From CAZBZG01 sp964496245 (GTDB lineage Bacteria; Planctomycetota; SZUA-567), in contig CAZBZG010000150.1 in the NCBI GenBank assembly GCA_964496245.1, positions 1 to 11,189 of the forward strand: a stretch of DNA of 11,189 bases, given 5' to 3'. How positions within the stretch are numbered: the first letter of the stretch is position 1; each line of letters begins with the position of its first letter. The position numbers and the translations under genes were made by a program. Positions 1 through 7,017 of the stretch are shown here, in pieces. Under the pieces are notes generated by a model. It searched no databases and was not told the origin of the DNA. It saw nothing but the letters and a program-made list of their open reading frames with translations.

Positions 1-976
1 AGTGGAAGCCGTCGCGGCTGAAGCCCACGGTCAGCTCGGTCAGCTTCGGGAGCCCTTGCTCATTGCCCACGTGATTGGGCGGTCCGCGGAGGATTTGATG
101 GAACCCGACGAGCAGGCTCTCGTACGCGACCGCGTCGAGGTTGTAGAGCTCCGGATAGGCGTCCACACCAAAATCGTGGCTGTCCGCGCGGCACCAGGCC
201 ACAGGCTCGCCGTCCTGCCACTCGCCACTCGCAAGAAACGCGTCCGCCTCACGGTAGAGCCGGCAGCGCCGCGCAGCCTGGCGCCAAGCGCGGATGCTCT
301 GGACCCACTTGCGGCGGAAGGGGTTGTAGAACATCGTTCCCCGGTCGTCCATGGGCCCGGTGCGGCCCGCCGGCTGCCAGTGCACGCCGTCGGCCGAGGT
401 CAGCATGTGCGCGGGAAAGTGCCCCTGCCCCGGCGGGTTGGGTTCGCGCAAGAGCAGCTTGTACCGCGCAGCTGCATCGTCCGTGTCGTAGTCGATCACC
501 ACGCTGCCCGAATCCGGATGCCAGTCGCGGTCGAGACAAAGGTTCGTGCCCGGCACCACGTCCAGGTCCGGCCGCTGCCAGTGGAGCCCGTCCGCGCTCG
601 TGGCCAGCGCCAGAAAACCAACGTAGCCGGTCATGTACCACATCTTGAAGCGCGCGTCCGCCGCATCGAACCAGACCCCGCCGCACTTGGCTACCGCGCA
701 GGGCGGATAGGGCGGATCGCACTCTTCCGGCGTCTGGGGAAAGAGTACGGGATTGGCCGGATGCTTGACCGGCTGGTGGAAGACCCGGGCCATGCTCGTG
801 CTTGCCGGATCCACCAGGAAATCATCGACCAGAAGCTGCCGTCCCCGGTCGATGCCGATCACCGGCGGCGGTCTCTCGAGGTACGGCACGCGCTGCGGCT
901 GGGACGAGGCCAGGTCCACATCCTGCGGTGGCCACGGCGCAGGCAGGACGATTCCGTTTTCGAGCGTCTCGGGCAT
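1..976 (-). CDS. Glycosidase-like five-bladed beta-propeller protein (GH32/GH43-type fold), 3' end cut by window edge
   Basis: Read on the minus strand, an uninterrupted frame of 325 codons starts at ATG 976-974 and runs off the left edge. GAGGAG lies 8 nt upstream of the ATG and supports this start. The product opens with no signal peptide. Residues 48-54 read LLVDDFL, followed by HQPVKHPANPVL (67-78), GGVWFD (99-104) and FKMWY (110-114). This is the N-terminal pattern of a glycosidase-like family common in planctomycetes and relatives. SADGLHW (127-133) and SADGVHW (194-200) are blade-type repeats resembling the SxDxxHW motif of GH32/GH43/GH68-like propellers; a third, SRDGFH, begins at about residue 319. 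The family is usually somewhat longer, so the C-terminal blades lie outside the window. It probably hydrolyses or binds an oligosaccharide in the cytoplasm. The substrate cannot be inferred, and catalytic activity of this subfamily is not established. It is divergent from the sulfatase gene. Confidence 0.8.
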   Translation of the reverse strand, partial: MPETLENGIVLPAPWPPQDVDLASSQPQRVPYLERPPPVIGIDRGRQLLVDDFLVDPASTSMARVFHQPVKHPANPVLFPQTPEECDPPYPPCAVAKCGGVWFDAADARFKMWYMTGYVGFLALATSADGLHWQRPDLDVVPGTNLCLDRDWHPDSGSVVIDYDTDDAAARYKLLLREPNPPGQGHFPAHMLTSADGVHWQPAGRTGPMDDRGTMFYNPFRRKWVQSIRAWRQAARRCRLYREADAFLASGEWQDGEPVAWCRADSHDFGVDAYPELYNLDAVAYESLLVGFHQILRGPPNHVGNEQGLPKLTELTVGFSRDGFH

Positions 977-1022
977 GGTGTGTTCTCCTCGATTCGCCAG
1001 GGGTCGGGGCTGGCGGTCCCTC

Positions 1023-1051
1023 ACCCTACGGCAGCAGGCGGACGCCGTCAA
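1023..1051 (-). promoter_or_regulatory. Candidate sigma70-like promoter for the leftward glycosidase gene
   Basis: On the minus strand, TTGACG (complement of 1046-1051) is separated by exactly 17 nt from TAGGGT (complement of 1023-1028). The -35 matches five of six consensus bases. The -10 keeps the first two bases and the final T. Transcription would start near 1016, about 40 nt before the ATG at 976. This is a pattern match only. Confidence 0.45.
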
Positions 1052-1094
1052 CACGCGGGGTTGGTTGCGGCCAGCCCGGGGCCGTTTTCCGGGC

Positions 1095-1122
1095 TTGACG
1101 CCAAGCGCCTGCGTGCTATCGT
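1095..1122 (+). promoter_or_regulatory. Candidate sigma70-like promoter for the sulfatase-GH127 genes
   Basis: TTGACG (1095-1100) is followed after 16 nt by TATCGT (1117-1122). The -35 matches five of six consensus bases and the -10 four of six. The predicted start is near 1129, giving a leader of about 143 nt. The first inverted repeat of the structured leader begins immediately after that point. The two divergent -35 boxes lie 43 bp apart, so one regulator could act on both directions. Pattern match only. Confidence 0.45.
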
Positions 1123-1132
1123 GCCCCGCGAA

Positions 1133-1234
1133 GGGATGCAATGGGGCTTCGGATCGATGCATCCCGTCCGGTCAAATGCTGCAGCCCCAGATGGATCCGA
1201 AAGGCATCGTGTACGATGCATTCGACGAAGCCCC
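1133..1234 (+). promoter_or_regulatory. Structured leader with a long-range stem and competing hairpins
   Basis: A long-range stem pairs 1143-1151 (GGGGCTTCG) with 1226-1234 (CGAAGCCCC). It continues as 1154-1157 with 1222-1225 (TCGA/TCGA) and 1158-1163 with 1215-1220 (TGCATC/GATGCA). That is 19 Watson-Crick pairs with only a GA bulge on the left and a single T bulge on the right. Two local hairpins use the same bases: 1133-1140 with 1158-1165 (GGGATGCA/TGCATCCC), and 1204-1209 with 1214-1219 (GCATCG/CGATGC). The arrangement resembles mutually exclusive leader folds, or equally a cluster of operators with GATGCA half-sites. No U-tract follows, so it is not an ordinary intrinsic terminator. 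It matches no riboswitch class I recognise. Confidence 0.5.
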
Positions 1235-1260
1235 CTGCTGAAGCGTGTCGCACGTTCTCC

Positions 1261-1265
1261 GGAGG
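1261..1265 (+). promoter_or_regulatory. Shine-Dalgarno that fixes the sulfatase start
   Basis: GGAGG sits 6 nt before ATG 1272. This selects the ATG over an in-frame GTG at 1245, which has no comparable site upstream and would add nine residues not typical of the family. Confidence 0.75.
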
Positions 1266-1271
1266 ATACCC

Positions 1272-2705
1272 ATGGCGGATCGACCGCCTGTATTGTTCAT
1301 CAACACCGACCAGCTGCGCCCGGACTTCCTGAGCTGCTACGGATTTCCCGTGCAGACCACCCCGCACATCGACGCCCTCGCAGCCGAGGGCGTGCGCTTC
1401 GTCCACGCGTACACGCAGTGTCCCATTTGCGTGCCAGCGCGCTACAGCCTGACCACGGGCGAATACGTCTCCAGCCATGGGGCGATCAGCAACCGCCATG
1501 CACCCCACCCGACCCAGCGGTCGCTCTTGGAGACGTTCAACGACAACGGATACCACACCGTTGCCGTGGGCAAGTTGCACCACAACCCGCCGGACCAGGC
1601 CTTCGGCTTTCAGGAGGTCCACCTGCACGACGGCACATTCCCCAGCCGCCGGCCGTTCTCCGAGTACTCCGCCTGGCTTGAGCAGGAAGGCGTGGACGAG
1701 AACGAGCTCTGCTACGCAGCGGATGTGGACGATGTCCCGGAAAAGGTCCGGCTCAAGGACCAGCTCCACTGGGGACGGTGCCGCCTGCCGGAGGCATATT
1801 GCGAGAGCACCTTCCTCGCCGACCGCGCCATCCGCTTCGTCCACGCATACGACCGCGATGCGCCCGTCTTCCTGTACCTCTCGTTCGTGGCCCCGCACAG
1901 CCCCTACTGCCCGCCGGCGCCGTACGACACGCTCTTCGACCCCGCGGACATGCCCGTACCGCCGCGGGAGGACGAGGATCAGACGAACCGCAAGCACCGC
2001 GTCATCCGCGCGCTCAAGGAGGACCGCTACGGTCCGGAAGGCATCTCCGACGAGGTGATCGCAGACGTGCGGGCCCAGTACGCGGGCCTGGTCGCCCACC
2101 TCGATCATCACGTGGGACGCGCAGTCGAAGCGTTCCGCGAGCGCTTCGGCAAGGATGCCCTGATCTGCTTTACGTCGGATCACGGGGATCTGCTGGGCGA
2201 ACACTACAAGTGCGAGAAACATATGCCCTACGAAGGCGCCACGCGCATCCCCTACATCGTCTGCCGCCCCGGACACGTCCCCGGGGGCGTGGTCGCGGAC
2301 GCCCTGGCTGAGCAGATCGACATGTTTCCGACCGTCCTCGGGCTGTGCGGCGTCGCGTGGGACACCACGTCCGTGGCCGGGCGCGACCGGTCGGCCAGCC
2401 TCCTTGCCGGCGCGCCCGACGGCCCGGCGTACGTCTTCAGCGAAAACTGGGACAGCGTAGGACCGCACGCCGCCTACTTCGCCATGGCGCGCAGCCGCAC
2501 CCACAAATGCGCCGTCATCCTGGACAGAGACCGGTCCCGGCCGCCGGTGTGGGAGCTCTACGACCTGGTCGACGATCCAAACGAACTCGACAACATCGCC
2601 GGGGACCCGGCCATGGAAGGGATTCTGGCCCGGCACCGCGAGGCCCTGACCGACTGGTGGCTGCGCACCCGCCGGCACATGCCGCCACCCGGGTACCGCG
2701 CCTGA
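1272..2705 (+). CDS. Type I (formylglycine-dependent) sulfatase, Cys-type
   Basis: This 477-residue protein belongs to the alkaline phosphatase/type I sulfatase superfamily and hydrolyses sulfate esters, probably on sugars. It begins with the metal-site strand (LFINTDQ, D13 and Q14). The maturation motif is C53-V-P-A-R57 followed by LTTG, so Cys53 should be oxidised to formylglycine. Other expected residues are K101 and H103 in VGKLHH, D303-H304 in SDHGD, and K316 with YEG at 320-322. The end carries the usual WELYDLVDDPNE block. Length is normal for the family. No signal peptide is visible, suggesting a cytoplasmic enzyme acting on imported oligosaccharides. A formylglycine-generating or anaerobic sulfatase-maturating enzyme is required but is not in the window. 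The GH127-like gene follows after 72 nt with no obvious terminator, so the two are probably co-transcribed. The exact sulfated substrate cannot be read from sequence. Confidence 0.93.
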   Translation: MADRPPVLFINTDQLRPDFLSCYGFPVQTTPHIDALAAEGVRFVHAYTQCPICVPARYSLTTGEYVSSHGAISNRHAPHPTQRSLLETFNDNGYHTVAVGKLHHNPPDQAFGFQEVHLHDGTFPSRRPFSEYSAWLEQEGVDENELCYAADVDDVPEKVRLKDQLHWGRCRLPEAYCESTFLADRAIRFVHAYDRDAPVFLYLSFVAPHSPYCPPAPYDTLFDPADMPVPPREDEDQTNRKHRVIRALKEDRYGPEGISDEVIADVRAQYAGLVAHLDHHVGRAVEAFRERFGKDALICFTSDHGDLLGEHYKCEKHMPYEGATRIPYIVCRPGHVPGGVVADALAEQIDMFPTVLGLCGVAWDTTSVAGRDRSASLLAGAPDGPAYVFSENWDSVGPHAAYFAMARSRTHKCAVILDRDRSRPPVWELYDLVDDPNELDNIAGDPAMEGILARHREALTDWWLRTRRHMPPPGYRA

Positions 2706-2777
2706 GCGCCTCGGCCGACCGTATCGCTCTCTGCCGGGGCGACGAATCGCTTACGAAGCACTGAGGAGACCACAGTC

Positions 2778-4472
2778 ATGCGACGCTACGAATCCTTCGA
2801 CATCATGGACATGGCCGCAAAGGCGCGCAACTACCTGACGCGCATGGTCGACGACCGCCACGACTTCCTGCCCTACTGGTTCATCGCGATCAACGAGGCG
2901 CCCGCGTGGGCCCGCCACGTGCGCGTGGACGACGCCGAGCTGGTGGCGAGCTGGTACGAGGCCATCGTCTGCATGCGGCGCATGCTGGGGCCGGACGAGC
3001 GGGCCGCGGCTGTGGAGCGGGGCTTCCAGACGCACCTCCTCCGTTCCTGGGGCCCCAAGGGCCTGCGCTACCACGAGGACTACCCGTGGTCGAACACCAA
3101 CCACTGCTCGTTCCACGAGATGGCCTACATCCTGGCCGCGCTCAACCGCTGGCTCGAAGAGGAGCCGGACAACACCGAGGTGGAGACGAAGGCCGCGGGG
3201 CTCGTGCGCGGCATGCGCGAACTCGTGGTCGAACGGAAGATCCGGACCTTCTGGTCGGGCGACTATCCCATCCGGCAGCCGGTCTACGAATTCCCCGGCG
3301 ACGTCTATCTGCGCGACAGCGGATTCGTGCCCGAGCGCGTCACCGGCCGCGGGGAGGACGCCATCCGCAACGGCATGATGCTGGAGGCGCTCGTCACACG
3401 CGCCACGCGGCACGGGGACGAGGTCGCCCGCGACCTGGCCGAGGGCATGGCCAACCACCTCCTGGGGCTCTCCCGGTACTTCAACTACCGGGGCGAGTTT
3501 TTCGGCCACGTGCACAGCGCCGTCTGGGTGGCCCGCGGCCTCATCCGCCTGGCGGGCCTGTGCGAAAAACCCCAGTACCTGGAGAAGGGGCACCAGATCT
3601 TCCAATACGTGGCGTCGCTCAGCTCCTCCTTCGGCTGGGTCCCCGAATACGCCCAGTGGCATCCCATGGAAGAGGAGCACTGCGAGACCTGCTGCATCCG
3701 GGACATGATCGAGTGCGCCCTGGACCTGATCGACGCCGGCTTCGACTACTGGGACCTGGTCGACCGCTATACGCGCAACCAGCTGAGCGAGCAGCAGGTC
3801 AAGGACGGATGCTTCGTGGCCGTGGACAACACGCGTCCGGACGAAGACGACAAGACCTGGCAACACATGGACGAGCGGATCGTGGGCGGCTGGTCCGGCG
3901 GCGGCGAACCCAACTCGATCAGCCTCTCCCGCTTCCGCTCCATCGCCGGCTGCTGCGTGGGCACGGCACCGCAGGCCGTCTGGGCGGTCTGGTCCCGCAT
4001 CGTGGAGGAACGCGACGGCCGGGTCTACGTCAATCTGCCCATGGCGTGCGACCGCGAAGCCGCGACCGTGGCCACGGGCTATCCCAACGAGGGCTGGTGG
4101 CAGGTGACCGCCAAGCGGGACGGCGACTACTTCGTGCGCCTCCGCGACTGGATGGGCTCGCGCGTGCAGGCCACGGTCGACGGCCGCGACGTGCCGCTGC
4201 TCTTTGCCGACGGGTGCGCGGTGTTCCACAACGTGACAAGCGGCAGCGCAATCCGCCTGGCCCATCCCCTGACCACCGAGACCCGGCGCGAGACCTGCCG
4301 CGGCCTCAACCTCACGGTCACCTGGCGCGGCTCGGACGTGGTCCGCCTCGACCCGCCGGGCCTGCCGCTGCGCCTCTACCAACGCGAGGAAGGCGTGCCC
4401 AAGGACTACCCGGCCCCGCCGACCGCTTCGGCCGGCGCGGCCTCCATGGCGCCCACGGAACAGAAGGGCTGA
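2778..4472 (+). CDS. GH127/DUF1680-like glycoside hydrolase (beta-L-arabinofuranosidase-type fold)
   Basis: This is a 564-residue protein. The start is supported by GAGGAG 9 nt before ATG 2778. The first two thirds look like an (alpha/alpha)6 barrel and the remainder like beta-sandwich domains. E303-T-C305 and the later pair C392-C393 (GCCVGTAPQA) match the Glu, Cys and Cys-Cys zinc ligands of GH127 enzymes. In the characterised Bifidobacterium longum HypBA1 these are Glu338, Cys340, Cys417 and Cys418, with Cys417 the proposed nucleophile. YWDLVDRYTRNQL after the first motif matches the family's helix before the YN-x-x-L segment. The block YFVRLRDWMGSRVQATVDG near 450 resembles the family's beta-domain (LRIPxW). 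The N-terminal 100 residues are atypical. No signal peptide is seen. It probably removes arabinofuranose or a similar sugar in the cytoplasm after desulfation by the upstream gene product. GH127-related families have diverse substrates, so specificity is uncertain. Confidence 0.8.
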   Translation: MRRYESFDIMDMAAKARNYLTRMVDDRHDFLPYWFIAINEAPAWARHVRVDDAELVASWYEAIVCMRRMLGPDERAAAVERGFQTHLLRSWGPKGLRYHEDYPWSNTNHCSFHEMAYILAALNRWLEEEPDNTEVETKAAGLVRGMRELVVERKIRTFWSGDYPIRQPVYEFPGDVYLRDSGFVPERVTGRGEDAIRNGMMLEALVTRATRHGDEVARDLAEGMANHLLGLSRYFNYRGEFFGHVHSAVWVARGLIRLAGLCEKPQYLEKGHQIFQYVASLSSSFGWVPEYAQWHPMEEEHCETCCIRDMIECALDLIDAGFDYWDLVDRYTRNQLSEQQVKDGCFVAVDNTRPDEDDKTWQHMDERIVGGWSGGGEPNSISLSRFRSIAGCCVGTAPQAVWAVWSRIVEERDGRVYVNLPMACDREAATVATGYPNEGWWQVTAKRDGDYFVRLRDWMGSRVQATVDGRDVPLLFADGCAVFHNVTSGSAIRLAHPLTTETRRETCRGLNLTVTWRGSDVVRLDPPGLPLRLYQREEGVPKDYPAPPTASAGAASMAPTEQKG

Positions 4473-4501
4473 GGAAACGGGCGACAATTGGTTGCGATCC
4501 G

Positions 4502-4531
4502 GCCGTGCCATCCACGATGCCGAAGCACGGC
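4502..4531 (+). terminator. Hairpin after the GH127-like gene, possible terminator
   Basis: GCCGTGC (4502-4508) and GCACGGC (4525-4531) form a perfect 7-bp inverted repeat with a 16-nt loop, extendable by one G-U pair. It lies 29 nt after the stop at 4472 and about 30 nt before a good promoter. The following sequence, CTTGGCTTGT, is only moderately T-rich, so intrinsic termination would be weak. Confidence 0.35.
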
Positions 4532-4560
4532 TTGGCTTGTATGTGTCGCATGCACTCGTA

Positions 4561-4589
4561 TTGCCGCGATCGGCGCGAGACACGATAAT
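4561..4589 (+). promoter_or_regulatory. Strong candidate sigma70-like promoter for the lyase gene
   Basis: TTGCCG (4561-4566) is followed after exactly 17 nt by GATAAT (4584-4589), a five-of-six -10 box. The predicted start is near 4596, about 107 nt before the lyase ATG. The spacer overlaps GCCG-CGAT-CGGC (4563-4574), a short inverted repeat that could be an operator. The 4473-4702 gap is otherwise without genes. Downstream of the promoter it contains only a tandem ACCGCTG pair (4653-4666) and a short CCGCA/TGCGG repeat. Confidence 0.55.
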
Positions 4590-4702
4590 GCTCCGCGCGA
4601 TCAGCGACCGGGATCACCATCCCCTTCCCGCAGCGCGAAGTGCGGATGCTGAACCGCTGACCGCTGGGCCCGTGAGATTCGGCCCCGTGCAGGAGATCCC
4701 GC

Positions 4703-7009
4703 ATGCGCCTCACCGCCATCACGCCGCTCGCCGTGGTGCTGCTTTTCGCGACCCCGCTCGTACCAGCCGGTGAATCCGATATCCGCCAGCCGCGGCGCGG
4801 ACTCTTCCGCATGCGGCCCGCGCTCGCAGGCAAGCACCCGCGGCTCTACTTCACGGCCGCGGACGTACTGCAGCTGCGACAGCTCGCACGCGGGCCCAAC
4901 CAGTGGTGGATCGACCGCGCCAAACAGTCCTTTGCCGGCCGTTTCCAGCAGACCCCGAGCAAGAAGGCCGGGTGGAAGCGCTACATCTACGGCTTCTGGG
5001 GGCTGACGGCCGCCGACTGCCTCTACGTCGTGGAAGAGGACCGCGCCGCCCTGAACGCGGCCCGGCAATGGAGCCGTTGGCTGGTCGACGACCGCTGGTG
5101 GATCAAAGACGACCTGATCCACATGGACTGCCTGACGGGTCTGGCCATCACCTACGACATCCTCTACCACGAACTCGCCCCTGACCAGCGCGCCGCCTAC
5201 CGGGCAGCCATCTACGAGGGCATGGACTTCATCCACAAGCGCTTCTTCGTGGGCCAGTACTGGACGCGCGACTTCCAGAACAACCACATGCACAACCGCC
5301 TGTGCGCGCTCGCGAACGCCGCCTTCGCCATTTACGGCGACGATCCGGAGCACGACGCACAAGCGCACGCCGATCTCGCGCTCCACTGCGTGCGGCAACT
5401 GGTGGCCTGGCTGCCCGAAGACGGCAGCAACCACGAGGGGCCGGGCTACTGGAGCTACGGCCACCACTGGTTGACGCGCGTGATCCACGTAGCCTCGCAC
5501 GTGACGGGCGAGGATTTTGCCGCGCAGAATCCGCATTTCCGGAACGCCCACTGGTTCCGCATCTACATGACCGCGCCCGGTTGGGAAGAGAGCTTCGGTA
5601 TCGGCGACGGCGCCGGCACCGGCAACCTCACGTGTCTGGCCCGGTCCATCGCAGAAGGCCAGGACGCGCACGGCCAGGCCTGGCTCCACGAAGCCATGCA
5701 GCAGCGCGACGGCGAGTTCTTCCAGCATCCCCACTGGGGATTGCTCTGGCACGACCCGGAAGTCGAGCCCCGGCCGTACGACGAGATGCCGCTCTGGCGC
5801 TTCTGGCCGGATCTCGAAATGTTCTCCATCCGGAGTTCGTGGACGGACGATGCCACGGCCATGGTCTTCAAGTGCGGGCCCGTGGGCGGTCACACCATGC
5901 AGAAGTTGCGCTTTGCCGCGCACCGCAAGAGCCACTACGTCAACGTAGCCCACGACCATCCCGACCAGAACCACTTCCTGCTCTACGCCCACGGCGAGAT
6001 GCTGGCCGAGGACGACGGCTACCCCAAGAAGACGAAGCTCACCCGCAACCACAACACTCTGACCGTGGACGGCAAGGGCCAGCCCCGCGAAGGCACGGGC
6101 TGGCAACAGCCGTTCGCATACGAGAAGACCGGCCGGCTGCGGGACGTCTTCCTGGCCGGGGCCACCGCCTTTGCCACGGGCGACGCCGGGCCCTGTTACG
6201 AAGGCGCCGACGCCCACCTGCGCCACATCGCGTTTGTGGACGGTGCGTACGTGATCGTGCTGGACGACCTCGAGGGAGCAGGACGGGAAGCGCACGACTA
6301 CGAATGGCGGCTCCACAAGAAGGGGCGCTGGTCCTCAGCCGGGGAAGGCGGTTTTCTGGTCACGGGCGACCGCGCAGCCCTGGACATCCGCTTCCTGCTC
6401 CCGGACGGAGAGATCGCGAGCGAATTTCTTCCGGCCGAGCGCACAGCCCCGCCCTGCCTGGCGGTCCGCCAGTGCGCGCCGAATGCGCGCTTCCTCGCCC
6501 TCCTGCAGCCAACGTCAGGCAACCAGGCCGATCGCGAGCCCGCCCTGCTCGAGCAGGGTGGATGCGTCACGCTCCAGGTCACCGGCACGGATGCGGAGGA
6601 CTGTTTTGCCGTGTCCACGACCGACCGGCCGGGGCGCCTCACGGGCGGCCCGCTCGCTGGCACGGGCCGCAGCGTCCTGGTACGGCGCGATCCAAAAGGG
6701 CGCGTCGACCTCATCCACCTCACCCGCGGCCGGCGCCTGTCTGTCGACAGGAAGACCTATGTGGATGCCTCCGCACCTGTCGACGTTCACTGGACGCGGA
6801 CGACCGGGAGCGCGGTGCGCATCGAGGCGGCCATGCCGTACAAGCAGGAACCGGACACCGTGACGCTGCGGGTCGGCGGCTTGCGCAAGAACCGGCGCTA
6901 CGCGGTCACAATCGACGGCAAGGCCGGCCCGGGCGCCAAGGCCGATGCCGCGGGCGTGGTGCGCCTGCGGCTGGAGCTTGCCCCGCGGGCGGTGGTCGAA
7001 CTCCGATAA
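4703..7009 (+). CDS. Secreted heparinase II/III-family polysaccharide lyase
   Basis: This is a 768-residue exported protein. AGGAG lies 7 nt before ATG 4703. Residues 1-22 form a signal peptide with a hydrophobic core (ITPLAVVLLFATPLVPA) and likely cleavage after VPA. An alpha-toroid domain follows. It contains N193-N194-H195-M-H197-N198 and N243-H-E-G-P-G-Y249-W-S-Y252, positions that match the Asn/His and Tyr active-site regions of heparinase II/III-like lyases. The second half is beta-sandwich and contains H417-D-H-P-D421-Q-N-H424-F with MLAEDDG soon after, the typical HxHxD...D-G pattern of the heparinase II/III C-terminal domain. These enzymes cleave uronic-acid polymers by beta-elimination. 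The substrate could be a glycosaminoglycan, alginate-like or another uronate-containing polymer and is not fixed by sequence. Residues after about 690 form an additional beta module. It has its own promoter upstream, probably co-regulated with the sulfatase unit. Confidence 0.85.
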   Translation: MRLTAITPLAVVLLFATPLVPAGESDIRQPRRGLFRMRPALAGKHPRLYFTAADVLQLRQLARGPNQWWIDRAKQSFAGRFQQTPSKKAGWKRYIYGFWGLTAADCLYVVEEDRAALNAARQWSRWLVDDRWWIKDDLIHMDCLTGLAITYDILYHELAPDQRAAYRAAIYEGMDFIHKRFFVGQYWTRDFQNNHMHNRLCALANAAFAIYGDDPEHDAQAHADLALHCVRQLVAWLPEDGSNHEGPGYWSYGHHWLTRVIHVASHVTGEDFAAQNPHFRNAHWFRIYMTAPGWEESFGIGDGAGTGNLTCLARSIAEGQDAHGQAWLHEAMQQRDGEFFQHPHWGLLWHDPEVEPRPYDEMPLWRFWPDLEMFSIRSSWTDDATAMVFKCGPVGGHTMQKLRFAAHRKSHYVNVAHDHPDQNHFLLYAHGEMLAEDDGYPKKTKLTRNHNTLTVDGKGQPREGTGWQQPFAYEKTGRLRDVFLAGATAFATGDAGPCYEGADAHLRHIAFVDGAYVIVLDDLEGAGREAHDYEWRLHKKGRWSSAGEGGFLVTGDRAALDIRFLLPDGEIASEFLPAERTAPPCLAVRQCAPNARFLALLQPTSGNQADREPALLEQGGCVTLQVTGTDAEDCFAVSTTDRPGRLTGGPLAGTGRSVLVRRDPKGRVDLIHLTRGRRLSVDRKTYVDASAPVDVHWTRTTGSAVRIEAAMPYKQEPDTVTLRVGGLRKNRRYAVTIDGKAGPGAKADAAGVVRLRLELAPRAVVELR

Positions 7010-7017
7010 AGGGGGCC

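Noticed and set aside
1245..1271. GTG start nine codons upstream for the sulfatase
   Set aside because: No ribosome site precedes it, and GGAGG is ideally spaced for ATG 1272. The extra residues would not match the family's N-terminus.
2..1681. Long plus-strand open frame across the left end
   Set aside because: It lies antisense to the glycosidase-like gene and overlaps the sulfatase start. Its translation is arginine- and proline-rich low-complexity with no family pattern, whereas the minus-strand frame shows clear conserved motifs.
2706..2777. Possible promoter or terminator between the sulfatase and GH127-like genes
   Set aside because: No convincing -35/-10 pair and no hairpin with a T-tract in the 72 nt; co-transcription is the simpler reading.
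2751..4583. Long minus-strand frame opposite the GH127-like gene
   Set aside because: It is a mirror frame produced by strong G/C bias at third positions. The protein has no recognisable motif, while the sense frame has a ribosome site and metal-ligand motifs.
4653..4666. Tandem ACCGCTG direct repeat before the lyase gene
   Set aside because: Two copies of seven bases only, with no further copies or symmetry; too little to call a regulatory element.
4601..6316. 571-residue minus-strand frame opposite the lyase gene
   Set aside because: The sense strand encodes a complete signal peptide and heparinase-type motifs. The antisense translation has neither.
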